Shown here: positions 9,509 to 17,830 of the stretch, piece after piece | Position numbering within the stretch: the stretch's first letter is position 1 | Layout: each line of letters starts with the position of its first letter | NCBI GenBank assembly: GCA_013289665.1 | Contig: JABCZN010000010.1 | Span: forward strand, 96,843 to 160,842 | Direction of reading: 5' to 3' | DNA from: Acidobacteriota bacterium | Lineage (GTDB): Bacteria; Acidobacteriota; Terriglobia; Acidiferrales; UBA7541 | DNA: 64,000 nt | Notes under the pieces: model-generated | Told to the model about the DNA's origin: nothing | What the model saw: only the letters and a program-made list of their open reading frames with translations | Database searches by the model: none | Program-made: the position numbers and the translations under genes

Positions 9509-9646
9509 AATTTTGGCAAGAACTCGATTCGACGACGAGCTTCCTGTAAGCAAAACAAAATAAGGTATTTATCGTGAAGTAAGGGTCGAATGGGCGCATT
9601 TTTTTGGGTTTTGCACACCGCGGCGCCCCTATCCCTCACATTTTGT

Positions 9647-9675
9647 TTGGTTTTCCTTGTTCGACCGTGTATATT
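9647..9675 (+). promoter_or_regulatory. Candidate promoter for the EVE-domain gene
   Basis: TTGGTT (9647-9652) and TATATT (9670-9675) have a 17-bp spacer and lie about 20 bp before the ATG at 9696, which implies a very short leader. Confidence 0.4.
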
Positions 9676-9695
9676 TTCCCCGGCTTTGGGTGAAG

Positions 9696-10157
9696 ATGGC
9701 GAATTCGACTCCTCAGACACGACATTATTGGATCTTCAGCACCGACCCGCACCACTATCACTGGGACACACTTTTCGTTAAGGGCAAAGAAATGTGGCAC
9801 GGGGCGGGTTCGAAACCCGACGCTATCCGCGCGCTTAAACAGGTGAAGCGCGGGGACCGCGTGCTTTGCTACCATTCCGCTCCCGAACGTTCCCTCTACT
9901 CGATAGCCGAAGTTTCGCGGGACCCGTATCCCGACCCGCATGATTACAAGGGGAAAAACCTGGTGGCGGACCTGCGGGCGTTTGAAAAATTGCCGCGGCC
10001 GGTGACGCTGGCGGAGATGCGCGCGAATCCTGCGGTGAGAAAAGCGAAGCTGCTCAAGAATGTGCGCCTGCTGATTTCGCCGATCAGCGAAGGAGAATAC
10101 CTCGAATTGCTGCGGATGGCAGGGATTGTGGCCACACCAGGAGTGCCATTGCCCTAG
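9696..10157 (+). CDS. EVE domain protein
   Basis: The 153-aa protein has the PUA-like EVE fold. HYWIFSTDPHHYHWDTL opens the domain, MWHGAGSKPDAIRALKQVKRGDRV supplies the conserved pocket and turn (shown here in two halves, MWHGAGS and VKRGDRVLCYHS), and SIAEVSRDPYPDP is the internal strand. EVE domains bind modified bases in DNA or RNA and often accompany restriction or RNA-modification genes. Here it stands alone next to peptidase genes, so a housekeeping RNA-related role is as likely as a defence role. ATG 9696 was chosen over a TTG at 9657, which would add 13 residues unrelated to the domain. Confidence 0.85.
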   Translation: MANSTPQTRHYWIFSTDPHHYHWDTLFVKGKEMWHGAGSKPDAIRALKQVKRGDRVLCYHSAPERSLYSIAEVSRDPYPDPHDYKGKNLVADLRAFEKLPRPVTLAEMRANPAVRKAKLLKNVRLLISPISEGEYLELLRMAGIVATPGVPLP

Positions 10158-10282
10158 GGAGGCGATTACCCGCGCAAGGGGCCACCCTTCCTTCCTCAGG
10201 GCAAGCCTGAAGGTGGTCGCCCGACGAGCTTATATTGAGGGCCGCGCGTCCAATGGCTAGGGTTGTGTTCAAGGAAAAACCA

Positions 10283-11626
10283 ATGAAAAGCAGATGGAAC
10301 GAACGGGTACCAGTGCTGGTGCTCCTGGCGGCGGTGGCGTGTGTTTCTGGGGCTAGCGGGCAAGAATATCCAGTGGCGACGAAGACGTTGAAGAACGGGA
10401 TGAAGATACTGGTCGAGACCGACCACAGCATTCCGAACGTGGCGCTGTACACGTTCTATAAGGTGGGGTCGCGCAACGAGCGGCCGGGGACGACCGGGCT
10501 GTCGCATTTTTTCGAGCACATGATGTTCAACGGCGCGAAGAAATATGGGCCGGGGGATCTCGACAAGGCCATGGAATCAAATGGCGGGTCGAATAACGCG
10601 TACACGACGCGGAATGTGACCGTCTATCAGGATTGGTTTCCGCGGACGGCGCTGGAACTGATTTTTGATATTGAATCGGATCGCATCCGGGATTTGAGCT
10701 TTGACCCGAAGAAAATCGAGAGCGAGCGCGGCGTGGTGGCCAGCGAGCGCCGGAGCAGCGTGGATGGGCAGAACGAGGGCGTGCTCGATGAACAGCTGTG
10801 GGCGACGGCGTTCATCGCGCATCCTTACCAGTGGCCGGTGGTGGGCTGGATGACGGACATCGAGCATTGGACGATTGAGGATTTGAAGCATCATTTTGAA
10901 ATGGGGTATTCGCCGAGCAACGCCACGATGGTGATTGCCGGGGATGTGACGCCGGAAGAGGTGTTCGCGCTGGCGGAGAAATACCTGGAGCCGATTCCGG
11001 CACATGCGCCTCCGCCAGCGGTGACGACGACTGAGCCGGCGCAACTCGGAGAGAGGCGGCTGGTGGTGCGGAAGCCGGCGGAATTGCCGCTGCTGATGAT
11101 TGCCTACCACGTGCCGCAGACCAACAGTCCGGATTTTTACGCGCTGAACGTGATGAGGTCGATTCTGTTTCAGGGAGAGAGTTCGCGGATGTACCAGCGG
11201 CTGGTGGACAAGGATCAAATCGCGCTGGACGTGGAATCGGAATCGGACAATGCGTTTGACCCGACGCTCCTGCTGTTTCTGGCTCAGCCGAAGCAGGGTG
11301 TGGAACCGGCGGCCTGCGAGAAGGCGATTTATGAAGAGGTGGAGCGCTTGGAGAGTGCGCCGGTTTCGGATCGGGAACTGGAGAAGGCAAAGAATTTCCG
11401 GCTGGCGGAATTCTACCGGCAGGTGCGGACGATCAATGGACGGGCCAACACGCTGGGGACGTATGAGGTGTTCTTTGGGGATTACCGGAAATTTTTTGAA
11501 GCGGCGAAAAATTACAGCGCGGTGACGAAGGAAGATGTGCAGCGCGTGGCAAAGCAGTACCTCGGAGCAAATAATCGGACGGTGGCGACGCTCGTGCCAG
11601 AGAACGGGGACAAGGGCAAGCCATGA
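10283..11626 (+). CDS. M16 family zinc metallopeptidase, catalytic subunit
   Basis: The 447-aa protein begins with a signal peptide (MKSRWNERVPVLVLLAAVAC onward, cleavage near 26). The inverted zinc motif HFFEH is at 75-79, and the distal glutamate ligand lies near 154 in VVASERR. Pitrilysin/M16B enzymes degrade peptides inside a closed chamber. It lies directly upstream of a second M16 gene with an ATGA overlap, so the pair is co-translated and probably forms a heterodimer in the periplasm. This subunit lacks the paired R/Y substrate-anchoring motif that is seen in the partner. ATG 10283 follows AAGGAAAAACC. Confidence 0.9.
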   Translation: MKSRWNERVPVLVLLAAVACVSGASGQEYPVATKTLKNGMKILVETDHSIPNVALYTFYKVGSRNERPGTTGLSHFFEHMMFNGAKKYGPGDLDKAMESNGGSNNAYTTRNVTVYQDWFPRTALELIFDIESDRIRDLSFDPKKIESERGVVASERRSSVDGQNEGVLDEQLWATAFIAHPYQWPVVGWMTDIEHWTIEDLKHHFEMGYSPSNATMVIAGDVTPEEVFALAEKYLEPIPAHAPPPAVTTTEPAQLGERRLVVRKPAELPLLMIAYHVPQTNSPDFYALNVMRSILFQGESSRMYQRLVDKDQIALDVESESDNAFDPTLLLFLAQPKQGVEPAACEKAIYEEVERLESAPVSDRELEKAKNFRLAEFYRQVRTINGRANTLGTYEVFFGDYRKFFEAAKNYSAVTKEDVQRVAKQYLGANNRTVATLVPENGDKGKP

Positions 11627-13038
11627 GAATGATGACGAAGAAGGGGTTTCGACTGGCGCTGGCGTTAGCGATGTTTGCTCTGGCTTCCCCGGCTGGAGCG
11701 CAGAAGCTCGAGATGCCGCCGCATGAGAAGGTGGTGCTGAAGAACGGGTTGACGGTGCTGTTGCTGGAAAAGCACAGCGTGCCGATGGTGAGCGTTGCGG
11801 GGATTGTGAAGGCGGGCGGCCTGGCGGATCCGGCGGGGCAGGAGGGGCTGGCTTCGACAACTGCGGGATTGCTGCGCAAAGGCACGAAAACGCGCACGGC
11901 GCAACAGTTCGCGGGGGATATTGATTTCATTGGCGGAACGTTTGAGGCGGATGCGGGAGCAGATTATTCCAGCTTCGCGGCGGAGTTTCTTTCAAAGGAT
12001 ACGGGGAAAGGGCTGGAATTGGTCTCCGATGCCCTGCTGCACCCTACGTTTCCCGAGGCAGAGGTGGCGAAGCTGCTGGGGCAGTCCGTGGACGGGGTGA
12101 AGGCAGCAAAAGACAGTGCGCGCGACGTTATTTTCGAATATTACCAGGGCTATCTCTACAGCGGGAAGGGCTACGGGCGGCCGACCGGGGGCGATGAGAT
12201 CTCGCTCAAGAAGATTCAGCGCGATGCGATTCTGAAGTTTTACGACACCTATTACACGCCGGGGAATACGATTCTGGCTGTGGCGGGGGATTTTAATCCG
12301 GCGGAGATGAAGAAGAGGATTGAGGAGATTTTTGGCGCGTGGCCGCCCAAAGCGGCGCCCGCAATGAAGGAGGAGGCGGCCGGCCCAATGAAGGGCAAGA
12401 AACTGCTGCTGGTGAACAAGGCCGATGCTACACAAACCTATTTTGTGATCGGGAATACGGGAATTTCGGCGACGGATCCGGACCGGGTGGCGATCGAGGT
12501 GGTTAACGCGGTCTTCGGTTCGCGATTTACGTCCATGCTGAACGAGGCGCTGCGGGTGGAGTCGGGGTTGACGTACGGAGCTACTTCATTTTTTTCACTT
12601 CAGAAGGAGCCGGGGCCGTTCGCGATGTTCAGCTTTACGCGGAATGAAACGACGGGGCAGGCGATCGATTTGGCGCTGGAAGTCCTGAAGAAGCTGCATG
12701 CGAACGGGATTACCGGGGAGCAGCTAAGCTCCGCGAAGAGCTATCTGAAGGGGCAGTTTCCCCCCATGATTGAAACCTCAGGGCAGTTGGCTCGGTTGAT
12801 TGTGCGGCACGAATTCCTGGGACTGGACGACAGTGAAGTGAACCAGTTCGAGCAGCGGATTGACGGGGTGACGCCGGAGATGGCGAAGCAGGCTATTGCG
12901 AAACATTTTCCGATGGAGAACCTGACGTTTACCCTGGTCGGGAAGGCGCCGGAGATCGCGCCGATGGTGAAAAAATACGCGGACAAGCACGATGAGAAGG
13001 AGATTTCGGCGCCGGGGTTCTGGCCGGGGTCGAAATAG
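11623..13038 (+). CDS. M16 family peptidase-like protein, non-catalytic partner
   Basis: The 471-aa protein has a signal peptide ending at SPAGAQ (about residue 26). The M16 fold is clear (VVLKNGLTVLLLEKHSVPMV; GIVKAGGLADPAGQEG), but where HxxEH should be it reads GLASTTAGLL, so no zinc can bind. It keeps the LRVESGLTYGA segment with the Arg and Tyr that hold the substrate C terminus in two-subunit M16B proteases. The start overlaps the stop of the catalytic subunit (ATGA). The catalytic-plus-substrate-anchoring split is the same as in described bacterial M16B heterodimers. Confidence 0.88.
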   Translation: MRMMTKKGFRLALALAMFALASPAGAQKLEMPPHEKVVLKNGLTVLLLEKHSVPMVSVAGIVKAGGLADPAGQEGLASTTAGLLRKGTKTRTAQQFAGDIDFIGGTFEADAGADYSSFAAEFLSKDTGKGLELVSDALLHPTFPEAEVAKLLGQSVDGVKAAKDSARDVIFEYYQGYLYSGKGYGRPTGGDEISLKKIQRDAILKFYDTYYTPGNTILAVAGDFNPAEMKKRIEEIFGAWPPKAAPAMKEEAAGPMKGKKLLLVNKADATQTYFVIGNTGISATDPDRVAIEVVNAVFGSRFTSMLNEALRVESGLTYGATSFFSLQKEPGPFAMFSFTRNETTGQAIDLALEVLKKLHANGITGEQLSSAKSYLKGQFPPMIETSGQLARLIVRHEFLGLDDSEVNQFEQRIDGVTPEMAKQAIAKHFPMENLTFTLVGKAPEIAPMVKKYADKHDEKEISAPGFWPGSK

Positions 13039-13264
13039 CTACGGGAGGATTTTGGCCGCAGGTTGTCGGAACACATAAGATTTAAAGGAACTAGCGCGGA
13101 CGAAGAGCACAGGCAGGAGTGCCTGTGCTGCAGGTTCAGAAGAAGCTAAGGCGCCGGCCTCTGAAAGCGGCCGCTACAAAGGCAAGAGGGAGAGGCGAGC
13201 TCCTCCTTGACAGATTTTGGCAGGGCCCCGGCCGGGTGGGGTCGCTGCGGAATGAGGGGATTCA
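13039..13264 (+). repeat. Intergenic hairpin element between M16 and tricorn genes
   Basis: AGCACAGGCA (13106-13115), GGAG, TGCCTGTGCT (13120-13129) form a perfect 10-bp stem with a 4-nt loop. It may end the M16 transcript, although there is no T-run. Further on is a copy of the window's recurrent GCGGCCGCTACAA-type intergenic sequence (about 13165). A TTGACA lies at 13207-13212, but no matching -10 is visible. GAGGGG before ATG 13265 is the tricorn ribosome site. Confidence 0.55.
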
Positions 13265-16200
13265 ATGCGTACATACTTTCGGTGGTTGATGGTTGGCGTG
13301 CTGCTGGTATCCGCAAGTTTGGCTGCGGGGGCGGAGTCGCCTTTGCTTTTGCAGCAGCCTACGATTTCAAAGAGTGAAGTTGTGTTTGTTTATGGCGGGT
13401 ATCTGTGGAGTGTGCCGCGCGAAGGCGGAGAGGCGCGGCAACTGACTACCGAAGGGCACGAAAGCCATCCGGCGTTTTCGCCTGACGGAAAGTGGATTGC
13501 GTTTACCGGGGAGTATGACGGAAACGCGGATGTGTACGTGATCGCGGCCGGGGGCAGCGCGCCGAAGCGGTTGACCTGGCATCCGGACCCGGACGTCGTG
13601 GTGGGCTGGACGCCGGACGGCAAGAAGGTACTTTTTTATTCATCTCGCGAGGCTTACGCGGATTTTGACCGGCTCTACACGGTGGCTGCGGACGGCGGCG
13701 TGCCGGAAGCGCTGCCCATGTGGCGGGCAGAGAGCGGTTCGTATTCGCCGGACGCGTCGCACCTGGCGTATGTGCCCAACCTGAAGTGGCAGGCAGCCTG
13801 GAAGAGGTATCGCGGCGGACAGACGACACCGATCTATATCGTGTCGCTGCGCGATTTGCAGCTGGTGAAAATCCGGCGCGAGAATTCCAACGACTCGAGT
13901 CCTGTCTGGTTCGGCGATACGATTTATTTCCTTTCGGATCGGAACGGGCCGGTGAGCCTGTTTGCCTACGACACGAAAACCACAACCGTAAAACAGGTGA
14001 TTGAAAACAAGGGGCTGGACCTGAAATCAGTTTCCGCCGGACCTGATGCGCTGGTCTATGAGCAGTTTGGCGGGTTGTATGTGTTTGATCCAAGGTCAGG
14101 GAGCGCCAAGCGGCTTGAGGTCCTAGTGAATGGCGACCTGCCGGCGACGCGCGCGCACTGGGTGAAAGTGGCGGACAAGATTTTGAGTGCGGGAATTTCG
14201 CCGACCGGACAGCGGGCGGTGTTTGAAGCGCGGGGTGAAATTCTGACGGTGCCAGCCGAGAAGGGGAACATCCGGAACCTGACACGGACAACGGGAGCAG
14301 CGGAACGCGATCCGGCCTGGTCACCGGACGGGAAGTGGATTGCGTTTTTTTCGGACCAATCGGGTGAATATGCATTGCACCTGGTGGATCAGAGCGGCCT
14401 GGGCGAAGTGAAGAAGATTAACCTGGGGAATCCGCCGTCGTATTTCTACAGCCCGGTGTGGTCCCCGGACAGCAAAAAGATTGCCTATAGCGACAAGCGA
14501 TTGAACCGCTGGTATGTGGAGATTGAAAAAGGCACACCGATAAAGATTTCGACCGAGAGATTTGAGGATCCGGGAGGATTTCCGACCGGGGCGTGGTCTC
14601 CCGACAGCAAGTGGCTGGTTTACGACAAAAGCCTCGAAAACCATCTGCACGGTGTATTTGTGTATTCGGTGGAAGCCGGGAAAGAGACCCAGATTACCGA
14701 TGGGACGGCCGATTCGCGTTATGCGGTTTTCGACAAGGACGGCAAGACGATTTATTTCGCGGCCAGCACGGACGTTGGACTGACGGCGGGCTGGCTGGAT
14801 CTTTCGAGTTTTCAGCACCCATTGACGCGCAACGTGTATGCGGTTGTGTTGAAGAAGGGCGATCCGAATCCTGTGGAGCCGCAAAGCGACGAGGAGAAGG
14901 TGGGCAAAGAGGAAAAGGGGAAAGACGGAGACAAGGATAAGGACGAGGACAAAGACAAAGACAAAGACAAAGACAAAGACAAAGGAAGAGACAGCGGCAA
15001 GGACAGTGGGAAGGAAAAGGGTAAGGAAGGCGAGAAGAAGGAAAAGGTTCCCGCGGTCACGATTGATTTTGAAGCAATCACCGAGCGGATCGTGGCGCTG
15101 CCGATGCGGGCGGCGAACTACGTGCAGCTTGACGCCGGAAAATCGGGGGTGCTGTTTCTCTCAGAGATCGTGGATGTGCCGCGGTTTGGCGAACCGGAGC
15201 TCGTCACGGTGGCCAAGTTTGAGCTGAAAACGAGAAAGACGGAGCCGTTTACGAGCGGCGTAAGCGCTTTTCTGGTTTCCGCCAACGGGGAGAAAGCGCT
15301 TTTCCGGCAGGGGCCGCCCGCGGGCACGACCTGGATTATTGCGGGCACGAGCTCCGCGCCGAAGGCGGGCGAAGGCGCGCTGAAACTTGCTGACATGGAA
15401 GTCTATGCGGATCCGCGGGCCGAGTGGGATCAGATGTATCGCGAAACCTGGCGGATCCAGCGGGACTTTTTCTACGACCCGAGTTTGCATGGGCTGAATT
15501 CAGCCGCGGCCGAGAAGAAGTATCGCGCTTACCTGGCGGCGATTGGGGGCCGCGCGGATCTGAACTACCTGTTTACCGAAATGTTGGGGGAGATCACTGT
15601 CGGGCACATGTTCATTGGCGGAGGAGACGCGCCGAAGCCGAACCAGGTGAAAGGCGGGTTGCTGGGGGCCGATTACAAGGTGGAAAACGGACGGTACCGT
15701 TTTGCCCGGATTTACAATGGCGAAAACTGGTATCCGATGCTGCGGGCGCCGCTGACGCAGCCCGGAGTGGACGCGAAGACCGGAGAGTATCTGATTTCAG
15801 TGAACGGGAGAGAAGTGCGACCGCCGGAGAGCGTTTACAGCTTTTTTGAGAATACAGCCGGGAAGCAACTGAAGATCAAGATCGGCCCGAATCCCGACGG
15901 CAAGGATGCGCGGGAGGTTACGGTTGTGCCGGTGGACGATGAATTTCCGCTGCGAAACCGGGCATGGGAAGAAGGCAACCGCCGCAAGGTGGACGAATTG
16001 AGCGGCGGGAAGCTGGCGTATGTACACGTGCCGGACACGGCGGTGGGCGGGTGGACGAATTTCAACCGGTTCTACTATGCGCAGACGGGGAAGCTCGGAG
16101 CAGTCATTGACGAGCGCTATAACCACGGCGGGGAGATTGCCGATTACATCATTGATATGCTGAAGCGGCCTTTGCGGAATTGCGCGATCTCGCGGGAAGG

Positions 16201-16615
16201 AGAACGATTCTGTTCGCCGCTGATGCAGATTTACGGGCCGAAGACCATGATCATCAACGAAATGTCCGGGTCGGGCGGCGATGCGCTGCCATGGATGTTC
16301 CGTCAGGACGGGCTGGGGCCGCTGGTGGGGACGCGGACGTGGGGCGGGTTGGTGGGGATTTACAATTACCCGCGGCTGATGGATGGAGGGCGGGTGACTT
16401 CTCCGCGGGTGGCGATTTACGGATTGCATGGGGAGTGGGAAGTGGAGAATCACGGGATCGCGCCGGACATTGAAGTGGAGAATGATCCGGCGTCGGTCGC
16501 GGTGGGACACGATGCGCAGCTCGAGAAGGCGGTAGAGGTGACGTTGGAGGCGTTGAAGAAGAAGCCGGTGGTGATACCGGATCATCCGGCTTACCCGAAT
16601 TATCAGAAGCAGTAA
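13265..16615 (+). CDS. tri: Tricorn protease homologue
   Basis: This is a 1116-aa serine peptidase that trims oligopeptides released by larger proteases. It starts with a signal peptide (residues 1-22), unlike the archaeal enzyme, so it is probably periplasmic. Residues 30-650 are two beta-propellers built from repeats such as AFSPDGKWIAFTG and AWSPDGKWIAFFSD. A lysine/aspartate-rich linker (about 550-592) interrupts the second propeller. Next come the C1 helical part with H781 in TVGHMFIGG, a PDZ domain (about 800-900), and the C2 S41-like core with S1003 in MSGSGGD. The C terminus WEVENHGIAPDIEVE is typical. The active residues are all found, so it should be functional. It sits beside M16 and M28 peptidases, suggesting shared periplasmic peptide scavenging. 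Confidence 0.93.
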   Translation: MRTYFRWLMVGVLLVSASLAAGAESPLLLQQPTISKSEVVFVYGGYLWSVPREGGEARQLTTEGHESHPAFSPDGKWIAFTGEYDGNADVYVIAAGGSAPKRLTWHPDPDVVVGWTPDGKKVLFYSSREAYADFDRLYTVAADGGVPEALPMWRAESGSYSPDASHLAYVPNLKWQAAWKRYRGGQTTPIYIVSLRDLQLVKIRRENSNDSSPVWFGDTIYFLSDRNGPVSLFAYDTKTTTVKQVIENKGLDLKSVSAGPDALVYEQFGGLYVFDPRSGSAKRLEVLVNGDLPATRAHWVKVADKILSAGISPTGQRAVFEARGEILTVPAEKGNIRNLTRTTGAAERDPAWSPDGKWIAFFSDQSGEYALHLVDQSGLGEVKKINLGNPPSYFYSPVWSPDSKKIAYSDKRLNRWYVEIEKGTPIKISTERFEDPGGFPTGAWSPDSKWLVYDKSLENHLHGVFVYSVEAGKETQITDGTADSRYAVFDKDGKTIYFAASTDVGLTAGWLDLSSFQHPLTRNVYAVVLKKGDPNPVEPQSDEEKVGKEEKGKDGDKDKDEDKDKDKDKDKDKGRDSGKDSGKEKGKEGEKKEKVPAVTIDFEAITERIVALPMRAANYVQLDAGKSGVLFLSEIVDVPRFGEPELVTVAKFELKTRKTEPFTSGVSAFLVSANGEKALFRQGPPAGTTWIIAGTSSAPKAGEGALKLADMEVYADPRAEWDQMYRETWRIQRDFFYDPSLHGLNSAAAEKKYRAYLAAIGGRADLNYLFTEMLGEITVGHMFIGGGDAPKPNQVKGGLLGADYKVENGRYRFARIYNGENWYPMLRAPLTQPGVDAKTGEYLISVNGREVRPPESVYSFFENTAGKQLKIKIGPNPDGKDAREVTVVPVDDEFPLRNRAWEEGNRRKVDELSGGKLAYVHVPDTAVGGWTNFNRFYYAQTGKLGAVIDERYNHGGEIADYIIDMLKRPLRNCAISREGERFCSPLMQIYGPKTMIINEMSGSGGDALPWMFRQDGLGPLVGTRTWGGLVGIYNYPRLMDGGRVTSPRVAIYGLHGEWEVENHGIAPDIEVENDPASVAVGHDAQLEKAVEVTLEALKKKPVVIPDHPAYPNYQKQ
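14948..14983 (+). repeat. GACAAA hexanucleotide repeat inside the tricorn gene
   Basis: Six perfect copies of GACAAA encode (Asp-Lys)6 within a longer acidic/basic linker at about 14880-15045. Being a multiple of three, slippage would only change linker length. Confidence 0.95.
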
Positions 16616-16649
16616 GATTCGAGGCCGAGAGAGAAGAGTCGGACCTAAC

Positions 16650-16668
16650 GCCCCGACCCGGTCGGGGC
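16650..16668. terminator. GC-rich hairpin after the tricorn gene
   Basis: GCCCCGACC and GGTCGGGGC form perfect 9-bp arms around one C, 35 bp after the tricorn stop. There is no T-run, so it may be a REP-like element as much as a terminator. The rest of 16669-16840 has no gene. Confidence 0.4.
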
Positions 16669-16840
16669 AATCGCCGGGCGCCAAGCAGCGAAGCGAGCCC
16701 GCCCCGGAAGGCGGACCCTAAGGCAAGAGAGCTGGCTTAAAAGACCAACGCTCGATTGGGGAAAGAAGAGAAAATGCGAAACTCGGCTCGCGGACTCGCC
16801 GGGGCGCGATAAACCGTGCCCCTACAAGGATTGAGCTGAC

Positions 16841-17767
16841 ATGCCAGAACTGCCGGAAGTGGAGACGCTTGCGCGGGGGCTACAGCGGGAGCTTGCGGGG
16901 CGCCGCGTGTTGAGCGTTGAGCTGGGGAAGACGGATTTCATGGACAATCCCGCGGAGATTGAGCGGGAGTTGCCGGGGACGCAGGTTCAGAGGGTGGAGC
17001 GATACGGGAAGTTCATGCTGTTGCGTCTGCGTCGCCCGGAGGAGACAGGCACTGCGCTCGAGGAATCCGCGCTGCTCGTGCACCTCGGAATGACTGGCAC
17101 GATGGTGCCGAGGCCGGCGAACGAGCCGCGCGCGAAGCATACGCATCTGGTAGCGCTGCTCGACGACGGGCGGGAGCTTCGCTACATTGATCCACGGCGG
17201 TTCGGGCGGATTGCGTTGCTTCGGGGCGAGCGGCTGCGGCAGGAACTGCAGCGGTTTGGCGCCGATCCACTGCAAATTTCGCAGGATGAGTTTGGGCGGC
17301 GCATTCGCGGCCGGCGGGCGCGCATCAAGGCCATGCTGCTCGATCAGGGAGTGTTGCGCGGCGTGGGGAACATTTACGCCGATGAAAGCTTGTGGAAGGC
17401 GAAGATTCACCCGGCGCGGATTGGCGCGCGGCTGAGTGTGGAAGAGGTGAAGAGCCTCTACAGCGCGCTGCAGCAAATCCTGGAGAAGGCGATTGTGCTC
17501 GGCGGGTCTTCGATTTCGGACTTTCTTGACGCCGAGGGAGAGCCGGGAGAGTATCAGCTGCACCACAAGGCTTACGGACGGGAAGGGAAAGCGTGTTACC
17601 GCTGCAAGATGCCGATCCGGCGAATTGTGGTGGCGGGCCGCAGCAGTTTCTTTTGCCCGAACTGCCAGAAGACGCCGCGAGGAGTGAGAAGAGGCCGGGG
17701 CGCGAAACCGGTTCGACGGCGCGGCACGTCTAAAGGGGCAGCGAAAGTTGCCCTGCGAAAGGGCTGA
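16841..17767 (+). CDS. mutM: Formamidopyrimidine-DNA glycosylase
   Basis: This bifunctional base-excision repair enzyme removes 8-oxoguanine and ring-opened purines and nicks the abasic site. The N terminus PELPEVET supplies the Pro nucleophile and Glu3. Further motifs are LLVHLGMTGTM, the RYIDPRRFGR loop and QGVLRGVGNIYADESLWKA. A zinc finger near residue 251 (CYRC...CPNC) with the Arg in VVAGRSSFFC completes the set. At 308 aa it is longer than the usual 270. The extra part is a basic tail after the finger (RGVRRGRGAKPVRRRG), which may add DNA affinity. The Met is processed in this family to expose Pro. It stands alone between two exported peptidases. Confidence 0.96.
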   Translation: MPELPEVETLARGLQRELAGRRVLSVELGKTDFMDNPAEIERELPGTQVQRVERYGKFMLLRLRRPEETGTALEESALLVHLGMTGTMVPRPANEPRAKHTHLVALLDDGRELRYIDPRRFGRIALLRGERLRQELQRFGADPLQISQDEFGRRIRGRRARIKAMLLDQGVLRGVGNIYADESLWKAKIHPARIGARLSVEEVKSLYSALQQILEKAIVLGGSSISDFLDAEGEPGEYQLHHKAYGREGKACYRCKMPIRRIVVAGRSSFFCPNCQKTPRGVRRGRGAKPVRRRGTSKGAAKVALRKG

Positions 17768-17830
17768 ACGGCCCTCTGAGAGCGAAAAAATTCAAATCCA
17801 GAGAAACGTTACCCTTCAAGGGAGAGTGGG

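Noticed and set aside
9696..10157. EVE gene as part of a defence island
   Set aside because: No restriction, methylase or other defence gene nearby. The neighbours are a Rieske protein and peptidases.
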